64,000 nt of DNA from Mycobacterium sp. ELW1 (GTDB lineage Bacteria; Actinomycetota; Actinomycetes; Mycobacteriales; Mycobacteriaceae): the NCBI RefSeq assembly GCF_008329905.1, contig NZ_CP032155.1, positions 4,278,001 through 4,342,000 of the forward strand. The letters run 5' to 3'. Made by a program: the position numbers and the translations under genes. The notes under the pieces are model-generated. The model saw only the letters and a list, made by a program, of their open reading frames with translations, was not told where the DNA came from and made no database searches. Positions 27,561 to 36,500 of the stretch are shown in pieces (the first letter of the stretch is position 1; each line of letters opens with the position of its first letter).

Positions 27561-28322
27561 TCAGAAAGCAACAGCGAAGTCTTGGTGCGTCAGTCTGCGT
27601 ACGCCCCAGAAATAGGTGACCAGCGGCATGGTGCACCACAACAGGTTCAGGACTACGAACTTGATCCACATCTCGACGGGGCTGGTCATGCTCTGCATGT
27701 TGTTCGCGATCTCCACACCGAAGTAGACCGCAGGCAAGGTGACCTCCACGATCATGCCGCCCATGATGAAAGACAGCTGAGTGCTGTTGAATCGCTTGCC
27801 ATTTCGGAAGAACTGCACCATCGCATACGCCTCGAACAGACCGATGAAGAACGCGATCCACTCCAAAACCACGATGAGCGGATCACCGTTCAAATACCGT
27901 GCGTCACCGCCCAGGAGGATCGGCGACCACATATAAGTCCAGAGCGCGCCACTTTCGACGCCCGTTCGGATCTCGTTGAAGAACAAGAGCCACGGCAGTT
28001 CCCAGATAAACCGTGGTATCAGGGCGATGAACACCCACACGATCACCATCGCACTTAGTCGTTGCGATTTCGTCCAATCCCGCTGCCCCGGAAGGGGTAG
28101 CCACGGAAGGACAAGTGCCGTCACGAAGCAGCCGACGACGAAGACCACCAACGTTGTTGAGGCGACGACATGCGATACCCCAACACGGTATTCGAGGTAC
28201 CAGAAGACGATATGGATGACGCAGAAGAACGCCAAAATGCCGAAAAGAGACTTTTGCAGTACGGACAGTCCCCGCCTCGTCGACGAATCGTGTTTGCCAT
28301 CGTGAGGAATCGTCTCTGTCAC
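27561..28322 (-). CDS. EXPERA/emopamil-binding-protein-like membrane protein (sterol isomerase fold)
   Basis: 253 residues from a GTG at 28322 with GGAGG seven bases upstream; about six membrane helices. The second half follows eukaryotic EBP (delta8-delta7 sterol isomerase) as I remember it: GGDARYLNGDPLIVVLEWI against GDSRYILGDNFTVCMETI, an F-R then Q-L pattern, and FVVLNLLWCTMPL with RRLTH near the end against FVFMNALWLVLPG and KHLTH. The two catalytic-type Glu (in IWELPW and VVLEWI) seem kept, but the EBP His aligns with Arg. It heads the mce operon, so a role with an imported sterol or other polycyclic lipid is inferred. No computed alignment was made. Confidence 0.7.
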   Translation of the reverse strand: MTETIPHDGKHDSSTRRGLSVLQKSLFGILAFFCVIHIVFWYLEYRVGVSHVVASTTLVVFVVGCFVTALVLPWLPLPGQRDWTKSQRLSAMVIVWVFIALIPRFIWELPWLLFFNEIRTGVESGALWTYMWSPILLGGDARYLNGDPLIVVLEWIAFFIGLFEAYAMVQFFRNGKRFNSTQLSFIMGGMIVEVTLPAVYFGVEIANNMQSMTSPVEMWIKFVVLNLLWCTMPLVTYFWGVRRLTHQDFAVAF

Positions 28323-28479
28323 CGTCGTGCCTCCATGCCCGCGCCGGACTTGCCTGCCGGAGACGAGCTCGATGAAGCTCCACTGGCAGCAGTCACATTC
28401 AGTAGCAAGTGCCGACGGACCCGCCGCTTTAGCTTGACGATTGATGTTCGACCAAGCAGGCACCCGCCTCTTCGCTAGC

Positions 28480-28495
28480 ATGGCACATGCCATGT
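28480..28495. promoter_or_regulatory. Palindromic operator candidate between EBP-mce operon and TetR gene
   Basis: CATGGCA-CA-TGCCATG is a perfect 7-bp inverted repeat in the divergent region 28323-28605. It is a good candidate for the binding site of the adjacent TetR regulator. Confidence 0.55.
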
Positions 28496-28605
28496 TTGAA
28501 AGGCAAGCGTCGACGACACACCAGCAGCACGCCTACGCGATCAGTCGACAAACACCGGTGTCCTAATGTGCTACGGATGAGGCGACACGCTTGGCAGGGA
28601 CGGCA

Positions 28606-29202
28606 ATGAGTGCACGCAGGAGTCCCGACCGTCCCACCACCGGCCGCCGCGAACGCGGTGACCGCACTCGTGAACGCCTCATCGACGAGACGGTCCGCTG
28701 CATCCGCGAAGAAGGATTTTCAGCGGCGAGCGCACGTCACATCATCGAACGCGCCGGTGTGACATGGGGCGTCATTCAGCATCACTTCGGCGACCGCGAC
28801 GGCTTGCTGATCGCAGTCATCGACGACGCCGTCGATCGCCTGGTCGCCTCTCTCGAAGCGTTGTCCGACCCCGACCAGCCGATCGACACCAGCGACTTGG
28901 TGCGCGGCGCCTGGGAAGCATTCGCCAACCCCAAAGCAATGGCCGGTCTCGAGATCCTCATATCCACCAAAGAGCTGCGTTCTGGCCTCGACAGCCGACA
29001 CATGGAGCGACTGGGTGCGGCCCTCGCGAGTGTGACCCAACGGCTGGAAACCAGTCATGGCGGCCAGAACGCCGCGGCACTGGGCATGCTGCTGTGGACG
29101 ACGCCGGTCGCGATGATGATCGCCGAAATGTTCGCCACACTGCCACTCGAAGTCGGTGAAGCCCAACAGGCAATCATCGACCTGATCAACCGGCAACCCT
29201 GA
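28606..29202 (+). CDS. TetR-family regulator, probably of the EBP-mce operon
   Basis: 198 residues from ATG 28606, with GGGA upstream; a TTG at 28591 is an alternative. The HTH is ASARHIIERAGVTWGVIQHHFGDRDGLLIAVID. The C-terminal ligand domain is all helical and not family-specific. It is transcribed away from the EBP-mce operon with a perfect palindrome between them, the common TetR layout. It is the rightmost gene of element A. Confidence 0.85.
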   Translation: MSARRSPDRPTTGRRERGDRTRERLIDETVRCIREEGFSAASARHIIERAGVTWGVIQHHFGDRDGLLIAVIDDAVDRLVASLEALSDPDQPIDTSDLVRGAWEAFANPKAMAGLEILISTKELRSGLDSRHMERLGAALASVTQRLETSHGGQNAAALGMLLWTTPVAMMIAEMFATLPLEVGEAQQAIIDLINRQP

Positions 29203-29364
29203 CGTACCAAAATCGGCAGGGTTGCCGTCGGTCTGTGCGAGTCCGCTGAGCGATACTGGTCACCCGGGCAGTGTGACCACAACACATTGAGACCGAAGGC
29301 GCCGACTGCTAGTGGCCGGCTCACCGGCTAGATGTGCCGTATGCGTCAGATCGGCCGGCAAGAA

Positions 29365-29403
29365 TTGTCGTCAAACGACCTGCTGAGCACTTAAACAAGT
29401 GCT
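29365..29403. repeat. Right end of element A: arm repeat and inverted repeat
   Basis: TTGTCGTCAAACGACC begins at 29365, followed by the inverted repeat AGCACTT-AAAC-AAGTGCT (29386-29403). The same order recurs at 52951-52990 next to the intact tRNA. This makes both places equivalent element ends. Confidence 0.65.
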
Positions 29404-29409
29404 GTCGTA

Positions 29410-29456
29410 CCTGGTGGAGCTAAGGGGATTCGAACCCCTGACCCCCACACTGCCAG
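29410..29456. repeat. Middle attachment site between elements A and B
   Basis: These 47 bases match the 3' part of tRNA-Ala with its CCA end (52997-53043). The left flank equals the right-end sequence of an element (compare 52951-52998). The right flank equals a left-end sequence (TGACCAGGCACGATAGGTC at 29473-29491, as at 19187). It is thus the junction of two head-to-tail elements. Confidence 0.85.
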
Positions 29457-29878
29457 GAGCGGGCAGAGTCCGTGACCAGGCACGATAGGTCGCAAGTTGT
29501 CGTGTAGGGGACGTCGTTGAGGCAGCAACTGTCGTCAGCGTTGTCGTCAAAACTGTCGTCACTCGCCTCGTAAAAGCGGTGCCACTAACGGGCCGCTCCC
29601 CATGCGGCCGTCCTGTCGCTGCGATCGGTTGTGTCAAGGGTGGCGAAGCCACGACGAAGTCGCGCCGAAGGCGCTCTTTACTCGGCCGATCAGCGGGCCA
29701 GACACTTCGGAAATGGAGGGTGGCAGCCGACCAGCTGCGCGTCGCGACCGCCGCCGGGGTCTCGTGACAACAGGCGTCTCGGCGTCGGTGGGCAAAGGTC
29801 GGCTTACGGGGCGATTGCCGCTTCAGACCGCTGCTTATGGGCCCAGAAAAACGCTGGGTGAGCTCTTAGGCTCGATTG
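29457..29878. other. Left end of element B without a recognised gene
   Basis: About 420 bases hold the conserved end word at 29473-29491 and three arm-type repeats TGTCGTCA (29530, 29542, 29554). No open frame here looks coding to me. A cis-acting transfer or replication origin could lie here, but I see no diagnostic motif. Confidence 0.5.
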
Positions 29879-30253
29879 ATGGCTTCCTCACCGCTTCCTT
29901 CCGGTGCTCGTAGCGGCCGTCCAGCCCGGTGGCGACGTTGGATGCTCGAGGGGCTGTACAGTTTCGACCGCCGCGCAATCGCAGACTGGACAAGCCTGAT
30001 GTCCAGCAACCTCCAGCGCCCTCAAGGCGCGGCGCCGACCGCGACCACCCGCTACATCGTGGACCTCATTCATTACACGACCGATCTCCGATATGCAGCA
30101 CGGGTGCTGGCGGCACACGGTCATCCAGCCGGCCGCGCCTCGCTGGCCGATGCCGCGCTTGACTTCAATTCAGCATTAGATGGGCTTTGCGCCGCCCGCG
30201 ACAAACTGCTGAAAGTTGTTTCCGCTGAACAGGTTACCGACACCGACGGCTAG
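29879..30253 (+). CDS. Hypothetical helical protein
   Basis: 124 residues from ATG 29879. The sequence is mostly helical (YIVDLIHYTTDLRYAARVLAAHG, then LADAALDFNSALDGLCAARDKLLKVV) with a basic N-terminus. I do not recognise a family. It is the first possible gene after the left end of element B. Coding nature is supported only by length and amino-acid composition. Confidence 0.45.
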   Translation: MASSPLPSGARSGRPARWRRWMLEGLYSFDRRAIADWTSLMSSNLQRPQGAAPTATTRYIVDLIHYTTDLRYAARVLAAHGHPAGRASLADAALDFNSALDGLCAARDKLLKVVSAEQVTDTDG

Positions 30254-30502
30254 GCGAGGTCGCATCTAAGCGGCCCGTGTTACGTAGGACCACGCGACCC
30301 CCGGGAAGCGGCGGTGGCACGTTTTCGCAGTTCAGCAGCAGTTGTAATGGTTTCAGGGCAGCTCGTGACATTGACGGACGCGCACGCCGTTCGGCATCGC
30401 GCAAGCCGTTTGGCCCCAAAGTGGTCCCAGCAGAGAACGGTGCCGCGAACAACCACGCTCGTGGTCAGGCGGGGCCCCTCTCAGGGGCCCAGGAGTGCCT
30501 TT

Positions 30503-30515
30503 ATCTGAGACAGAT
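30503..30515. promoter_or_regulatory. Palindrome before TetR gene
   Basis: ATCTG-AGA-CAGAT is a perfect short inverted repeat 31 bases before the TetR frame. The word TGAGACA within it recurs, reversed, as TGTCTCA at 31216-31222 before the thioesterase gene. The TetR protein may bind both. Confidence 0.35.
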
Positions 30516-30545
30516 TAGAAACTCTGTTGCATAGTTGATCGCGTA

Positions 30546-31196
30546 GTGCTGAGTCGTGTGCATACTGATCACGTGGCGACAAAGTCATTGCGCTGGGGCG
30601 CGTCCGCTGCGGCGGATGGGAGATCAGGGCGCGACCGATTGCTCGACGCCGCTGAGCGCTGCCTTGAGGTGCAGGGTCTCGCAGGCACCACTATGGAGGA
30701 CATCGCCAGAAATGCCGGTGTGTCACGGGCGACGGTTTACCGGTACTTCGCGAGTCGCGAGGCCGTGATCTCTGGGGTCATCATTCGCGCCACCGAAGAA
30801 TACCTACGCCGGATGGAACCGCGGTTGTCCGGCCATAGTGACTTAGGTTCTGCGATCGTTGATTTCATCGATCACACTGTGATTGCGGCCCGCCGAAGGC
30901 CCATCATCGGCGTCCTATTCGGCAGCGATCGTGAACTCGCGGGTGTGGGCCTTGCCGAGGGAACATCGACCATGCTTTTCGAACTCGTCACCGAGTTTCT
31001 TCGGCCTCTCTTCGCGACGCACTGGAACCAGTTGGCGCCCGGGGTCTCCGTTGATGACGCCGCGGAATGGATACTTCGCACCGTGCTGAGTCTGCTCACC
31101 GTTCGTGGCCCAAGGGATCGAAGCAGAGACGGACTGCGCACCTATCTGCAACGTCTTCTTCTACCCGCAATCGTCTCTGGCCAAGACGCAACGTGA
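30546..31196 (+). CDS. TetR-family regulator
   Basis: 216 residues from GTG 30546; GTG 30573 is equally possible. The HTH is TTMEDIARNAGVSRATVYRYFASREAVISGVI. The C-terminal half has helices with HWNQLAPGVSVDDAAEWILRTVLSLL, as in regulators of fatty acid or lipid genes. It is followed on the same strand by a thioesterase and a hydrolase, so it probably controls this small operon. It is the first recognisable cargo gene of element B. Confidence 0.85.
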   Translation: MLSRVHTDHVATKSLRWGASAAADGRSGRDRLLDAAERCLEVQGLAGTTMEDIARNAGVSRATVYRYFASREAVISGVIIRATEEYLRRMEPRLSGHSDLGSAIVDFIDHTVIAARRRPIIGVLFGSDRELAGVGLAEGTSTMLFELVTEFLRPLFATHWNQLAPGVSVDDAAEWILRTVLSLLTVRGPRDRSRDGLRTYLQRLLLPAIVSGQDAT

Positions 31197-31254
31197 TGTA
31201 ACAAGTCAGGCGTAGTGTCTCAAACACCAGCCCCCACACCGAGGAGAGGTGAAC

Positions 31255-31698
31255 ATGTCCGCGAACTTCGCCGCATTCGACGCGCAGGTCGCCAACCAGT
31301 TAAAAGGGGCGGCGTTGACGGCCGGCGGCCTGGCTGGCTACTTAGGATTTCGTCATACCGATTTCTTAGCGGGACGCCTCGTCGTCGAGATGGACGCCCG
31401 GGACGACTTAAAGACGCCCTTCGGCTCGTTGCACGGTGGCTGTCTGTCGGCGCTCGTTGACCACTGTCTCGGCGTCGTGTTCTATCCCGTCATTCCTGCC
31501 GGATCCTGGGTTGCGACCACCGAATTCAAGCTGAACCTACTCCGACCGGTGTCCAGCGGCACGTGCGTCGCGGTAGCCGAGATCATCTCGCTCGGGAAGA
31601 GCAGCGGTGTCGCGAGAATCGATATTACCAACGACGGGCGGGCTGTGTGCGCTGCCCAGGGCACTGTGACTGTTGTGGGCCAGAAGGCGGCCTCGTGA
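31255..31698 (+). CDS. PaaI-type hotdog thioesterase
   Basis: 147 residues from ATG 31255, with GAGGAGAG upstream. The active-site segment FGSLHGGCLSALVDHCLG matches the HGG-x-x-x-x-x-x-D pattern of PaaI/YbgC-type acyl-CoA thioesterases, followed by TTEFKLNLLRPV. It should hydrolyse an acyl- or aryl-CoA in the cytosol. The stop overlaps the next gene by one base (TGATG), so the two are coupled. It is one of two hotdog thioesterases in element B. Confidence 0.82.
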   Translation: MSANFAAFDAQVANQLKGAALTAGGLAGYLGFRHTDFLAGRLVVEMDARDDLKTPFGSLHGGCLSALVDHCLGVVFYPVIPAGSWVATTEFKLNLLRPVSSGTCVAVAEIISLGKSSGVARIDITNDGRAVCAAQGTVTVVGQKAAS

Positions 31699-32612
31699 TG
31701 TCCCCCGGGCTCGGCAGGCGGCGCAGGGTAAGACCTGTCCTCCAGCGAGTGCCCACCACCGACGGAGTCTCCTTGGCGGTCGACCTGTATCCGTGCGCGA
31801 AGCCGCGGGCAGCCGTATTGCTGCTACACGGAGGAGGCCAAAGCCGTCATGCGTGGGATGCGACAGCGCAGCGCTTACACGCACGCGGCTACCTCGCGGC
31901 GGCCTACGATGCGCGCGGACACGGGGATAGTGACTGGGACCCGGATGGCCGCTATGACCTTGATCGACTCGGCGGCGACCTGCTCGCGGTGCGTTCGCAC
32001 GCGGCAGGTGGGCACCCTGTTGTGGCCATTGGAGCTTCCCTCGGCGGTCTGACGATCCTGGGCACTCACCTACTCGCATCACCTGACCTGTGGGACGCCG
32101 TGGTGCTGGTGGACATCACTCCACGCATGGAGATGCAGGGCGCACGGCGCGTCGTCGCATTCATGGCGGCGCACCCCGACGGTTTCGCCGATCTTGAGTC
32201 TGCCGCCGAGGTTATCGCCGCGTACAACCCACACAGATCGAAGCCAAGCAGCCTCGACGGACTACGGAAGGTCTTGCAGCAGCGCGCCGACGACCGTTGG
32301 GTATGGCGGTGGGATCCGGCCTTTGTGGCGTCGAATTTTGGCTTCCTGCAAGGTAATCCAGATGAGGGCGCAGCGGAGTTCGACCGGATGAGCATGGTGT
32401 TGATCGACGGCGCACGGCAGGTATCTGCTCCTACGCTTCTTGTGCGGGGGCTGTTGTCGGACGTGGTGTCGGAGGAGACAGTGAACGACTTCGTCGACCT
32501 CGTGCCGCACGCGCGCACGGTGGACGTGACCGACGCTGGTCACATGATCGCTGGAGACGACAACGACGCGTTCTCCGAAGCCGTCATCGATTTCCTCGAC
32601 GAGGTTGTCTAA
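31698..32612 (+). CDS. Alpha/beta hydrolase
   Basis: 304 residues from ATG 31698. The oxyanion strand is VLLLHGGGQSRHAWDAT, then YDARGHGDSDWDPDGRYDLDRLG. The nucleophile elbow is AIGASLGGLT and the catalytic His lies in DVTDAGHMIAGDDN. It resembles peroxidase/epoxide-hydrolase-like fold enzymes of actinobacterial lipid loci. It is cytosolic and co-transcribed with the thioesterase. The substrate is unknown; an ester or lactone of an imported lipid is a guess from context. Confidence 0.85.
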   Translation: MSPGLGRRRRVRPVLQRVPTTDGVSLAVDLYPCAKPRAAVLLLHGGGQSRHAWDATAQRLHARGYLAAAYDARGHGDSDWDPDGRYDLDRLGGDLLAVRSHAAGGHPVVAIGASLGGLTILGTHLLASPDLWDAVVLVDITPRMEMQGARRVVAFMAAHPDGFADLESAAEVIAAYNPHRSKPSSLDGLRKVLQQRADDRWVWRWDPAFVASNFGFLQGNPDEGAAEFDRMSMVLIDGARQVSAPTLLVRGLLSDVVSEETVNDFVDLVPHARTVDVTDAGHMIAGDDNDAFSEAVIDFLDEVV

Positions 32613-32618
32613 ATCGAG

Positions 32619-32900
32619 CTAGAGGGAGAGCTTGTCCCGGGCACGTTCAAGCTCGGCCGGGTCGTGGCATGCAGTCACCAGGACACGCGACGCCCAGGGG
32701 CGCGTGCTGATGTAAGCGACGGTCGGCCAGGTCACGAGAATGCCGAACGCCAATAGCGCGGTCGCTGCGGGATCCGACAAGGAACGCACCCCTTGACGAA
32801 TGGTCCCCAACGACTCGTTTGCTCGAAGTTGCCCGCCGTGCCCGTCGCAGCAAAATGCACAGCACCACCGCCGCACCCACGAGCTGCAAAATAGGACCTT
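32619..32900 (-). pseudogene. Possible relic of a small membrane protein
   Basis: On the minus strand one frame gives GPILQLVGAAVVLCILLRRARRA, and another continues ESLGTIRQGVRSLSDPAATA, then LLAFGILVTWPTVAYIS and ERARDKLSL before a stop at 32619. Together these look like a two-helix membrane protein broken by a frameshift near 32825-32850. No good start codon is present in either part. Could also be chance. Confidence 0.25.
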
Positions 32901-32903
32901 CTG

Positions 32904-32918
32904 GTATCGCTCCGATAC
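32904..32918. promoter_or_regulatory. Palindrome GTATCG-CTC-CGATAC upstream of DUF6188 gene
   Basis: A perfect 6-bp inverted repeat with a 3-base spacer, 49 bases before ATG 32968. A related palindrome with TATCG/CGATA arms lies before the MmpL gene at 33468. Confidence 0.5.
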
Positions 32919-32967
32919 TAGAAGTACCATAAATACAACACATCGGAGTGTTGAACAGGAGACCGAC

Positions 32968-33390
32968 ATGCATACGCAGTGGATCGAACAGCGCACCGTC
33001 CAGCGAGTTTCGTTGCGAGAAGGCCTGGTTCTGAGTCTCGACGACTACAACGAACTCGTCATCGCGCGGCCCATGAGGCTGACCTTGCCGGCGATCGGGT
33101 CGCATCCGTCCGAAGAAGTGCTTATCGATCCCGCCCGGGTGTCGGCTCAGGAGCGTCCACTACTCGATTTGGCCGGCGCAGTGTGCACACGGGCCTGGTG
33201 CGATGACGAGGGGGCGCTGCATTTGGGCTTCTCCCGCGGGCATTGCATCGATGTCGATCCCGACAGCCACGAGACGGCGTGGGAGCTGTACGGCAAACGG
33301 CATGGCTACATGGCTTGCCTCCCGCATGGACGTGTGCGCGTCGTTCGCCATGACCTGGTCGATGACGAAACTGACGGTGCTGCAAATTGA
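32968..33390 (+). CDS. DUF6188 family protein
   Basis: 140 residues from ATG 32968, with AGGAGA eight bases upstream. LREGLVLSLDDYNELVIARPMRLTL, then GAVCTRAWCDDEGALHLGFSRG and WELYGKRHGYMACLPHGRV, follows the DUF6188 pattern of small beta-rich actinobacterial proteins of unknown function. It precedes the MmpL gene on the same strand, and both promoters carry similar palindromes, so the two are likely co-regulated. Confidence 0.7.
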   Translation: MHTQWIEQRTVQRVSLREGLVLSLDDYNELVIARPMRLTLPAIGSHPSEEVLIDPARVSAQERPLLDLAGAVCTRAWCDDEGALHLGFSRGHCIDVDPDSHETAWELYGKRHGYMACLPHGRVRVVRHDLVDDETDGAAN

Positions 33391-33467
33391 TTCGATGATT
33401 CGGAGCCGGGTTGCCGAGATAGCCGCCGTTTGCCCGGGGGTCGCGCGGGCAAATAGGAAACCGTTAG

Positions 33468-33486
33468 TATCGGTGCTATACCGATA
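33468..33486. promoter_or_regulatory. Palindrome upstream of mmpL
   Basis: TATCGGT-GCTAT-ACCGATA is a perfect 7-bp inverted repeat, 25 bases before the GTG at 33512. That position would block transcription or the start of elongation when bound, as for a TetR-type repressor. Confidence 0.6.
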
Positions 33487-33511
33487 GTTCCACTCTTGAG
33501 GGGGCGTGACG

Positions 33512-36500
33512 GTGGCTGATGATGTCCACGGTGTCGGGACCGTTTCTCGACGCGTCCGTCTTGCCGACCCCGCAGCGTCGCCGGAATACAGTGCGCGGCT
33601 GGCCAGGCTTGCCGCCTTCACGGTTCACCACAAGGCGCTCGTGATCGGTGGGTGGCTCGCCATTGCAGTGGTGCTAGCGCTGTTGTTCCCACAGCTCGAA
33701 ACCGTTGTGCGGCGACAGTCGGTCGACCTCATTCCCCGGGACGTGCCGTCATTTCAGACTGTTGACCGCATGAGCGCTGCGTTCGGCGAGCAAGGGTCGA
33801 AGACGATGCTGTTCGTCGCCATGGAAAGCCCCGCTGGGCTGACGCAGCAGGCGCGGGATCGATACTCGAGGCTCGTCGAGCGCCTTCGAGCCGATCACGC
33901 CCACGTGCTGCTGGTGCAGGACTTGCTGGCCGATCCCGTGATGAAGGCACAAGCCGTCAGCGCAGACGGCAAAGCGTGGTTCCTACCGGTGGGGGTGGCC
34001 GGGACTCTGGGTGATCCCACTGCAGCGGAATCGGTGCAGGCAGTCCGCGCCACCGCCCAACGCGCCTTCGACGGGTCGGACATCACCGTCCGCGTGACCG
34101 GTCCCCCGGCAACCTTCAGTGACCAAATCGCTTCTGCCGAACACGATTTGCTGTTCATCTCGATCGCAACGGCCGGGTTGATCGCGTTGATCCTGCTGAT
34201 GGTCTACCGGTCGTTGTTTACCGCGTTATTGCCCTTGCTAGTCATCGGGCTGAGTCTGGCCGTCGGCCGTGGTGTCTTGTCCGCATTCGGGCAGCTGGGC
34301 ATGCCGGTTTCGCAGTTCACCGTGGCATTCATGACCGCGATCCTTCTCGGCGCAGGAACCGATTACACAGTCTTTTTGATCAGCCGGTACCACGAACAGC
34401 GGCGCGCCGGTACCCCTGCCGATCTCGCTGTCATTCACGCGACGGCCAGCATCGGACGAGTGATCTTCGCGTCGGCAGCTACTGTCGCCCTGGCTTTTCT
34501 GGCCATGGTCTTCGCCACGCTGAGCGTGTTCGCCGGATTGGGACCAGCGTGCGCGGTTGCCGTACTTGTGGGCTTCCTGGCTACGGTGACACTGTTGCCG
34601 CCAGTGTTGGCGTTGGCGGCCCGACGCGGTATCGGTGAACCCAAGCCCGACCGCACCCGCCGGTACTGGAACAGCGTCGCTGTGGCGGTCGTGCGTCACC
34701 CTCGGCCGTTGCTCGTTGCTAGCTTGATGATCCTCCTGGCTCTTTCCGGTGCAGCTGCCACGATGAAGATCAGCTACGACGACCGAAAAGGACAACCTCC
34801 CACCACGGCTAGCAATGAGGGCTACCAGCTCCTCGACCGACACTTTCGCAAAGACGTCGTCATCACCGAGTTCCTAGTGGTCGAAAACCCCGTCGACATG
34901 CGCACCGGGAAAGGGCTGGCCGACCTCGACGAAATGGCATCGCGCATCTCCCAGATCCCCGGCGTGGTCAAGATATCCGGAGTCACCCGTCCGGCAGGCA
35001 CCCGCCTTGACCAAGCGCAATTATCGTGGCAGAACAGGCAAATCGGCGACAAGATGGCCGGTGCCGTCGCCGATGGCAATTCCCGCCGCGATGACCTCGC
35101 CAAGCTCACCGATGGAGCCAACCAACTGGCCAACGGACTCGCGCAGCTCGACACATCTGTACGGACCGCACTGAAACCATTAGGCCCAGTGCTCACCCAA
35201 GCACAGTCCGCCGGCCAGGACTTCCAACGGTTTGCCCCACTTCTGCACCAACTCTCAGCGACCAGCCCCAGTATCGACAACGCAATACAAGCCGGCCCAG
35301 GCATCCGCCCGCTGGCCGAACGCACACAAGGCGCCATCGACACCTTGAACCCGCTCGTCGACCTGCTCAATGGGTCACCCTGGTGCGTCACAACTCCCCA
35401 ATGCGCTCAAATCCGCGACCAGGTCCAGATCCTGGTTGCTCTGAGAAACAACGGATTCTTCTCCCAGGTCGCCGCGCTGGGTGACCGCTACGACCCCGCC
35501 ACCAACGCCACCGTAACCGGCACCATCGCCGACGTTCAGACTGCCGTCAATGCCATGAACAAGGCATTCGGCGCGCTGGGAAAGCCCGCCGATCTCGCGG
35601 CCAACATCACCCGGCTACAAGACGGCATCAGCCAGCTCGCCTCCGGTTCCCGCGCGCTGGCCGATGGGGTAAAGACGCTGGCGGACAGCAATATTGAGAT
35701 GCTATCCGGTATGAGCCAAATCGCCACCCAGCTTCAGAACTCGTCTCGCGCGTCCGCGGGTTCGGATGCCGCGTCCGGCTTCTACCTGCCCGCAGACGCC
35801 TTTGCGAACCGCCAATTCGCCGACGTCGCAAAGCAGTTCCTGTCACCCGATGGGAAAACGGCGCGATTCGCAGTGGAGACCAGCAACGATCCCTACAGCG
35901 TCGAAGCGATGGACCTTGCCCGCCAGATGACCCAAGTCGCCGATGGAGCCAGGCCGAACACCTCGCTGGCGAACGCCACGATCTCTGTCGCCGGCTTCCC
36001 CGCGGTCAATTCTGATATCCAGCGTCTGCTCTCGTCCGACTTCATCCAACTTGCCATCGCCACCCTGGTCATCGTTGGACTCATCCTGGTGGTGCTACTG
36101 CGCGCGCTCGTGGCACCGCTGTATCTCCTTGGCACCGTGGTGCTGAACTACCTCGCCTCACTCGGCATCGGAGTCATCGTTTTCCAATGGATACTCGGTC
36201 ATGAAATCGCCTGGCCTGTACCGCTATTAGCCTTCATCATTCTGGTGGCAGTCGGTGCCGACTACAACATGTTACTGGTATCGCGACTGCGGGAGGAGAG
36301 CGGCAGCAATCTGCGTATCGGCGTTCTACGGACGGTCGCCACCACAGGCTCGGTCATCACCTCCGCCGGCCTGATCTTCGCCGCGAGCATGTTCGGCTTG
36401 ATGATCGGCTCGGTCGCGATCATGATCGAGACCGGCCTCATCATTGGCTGCGGACTGCTGTTGGATACTTTCCTGGTCCGGACGCTGACCGTACCCGCCA

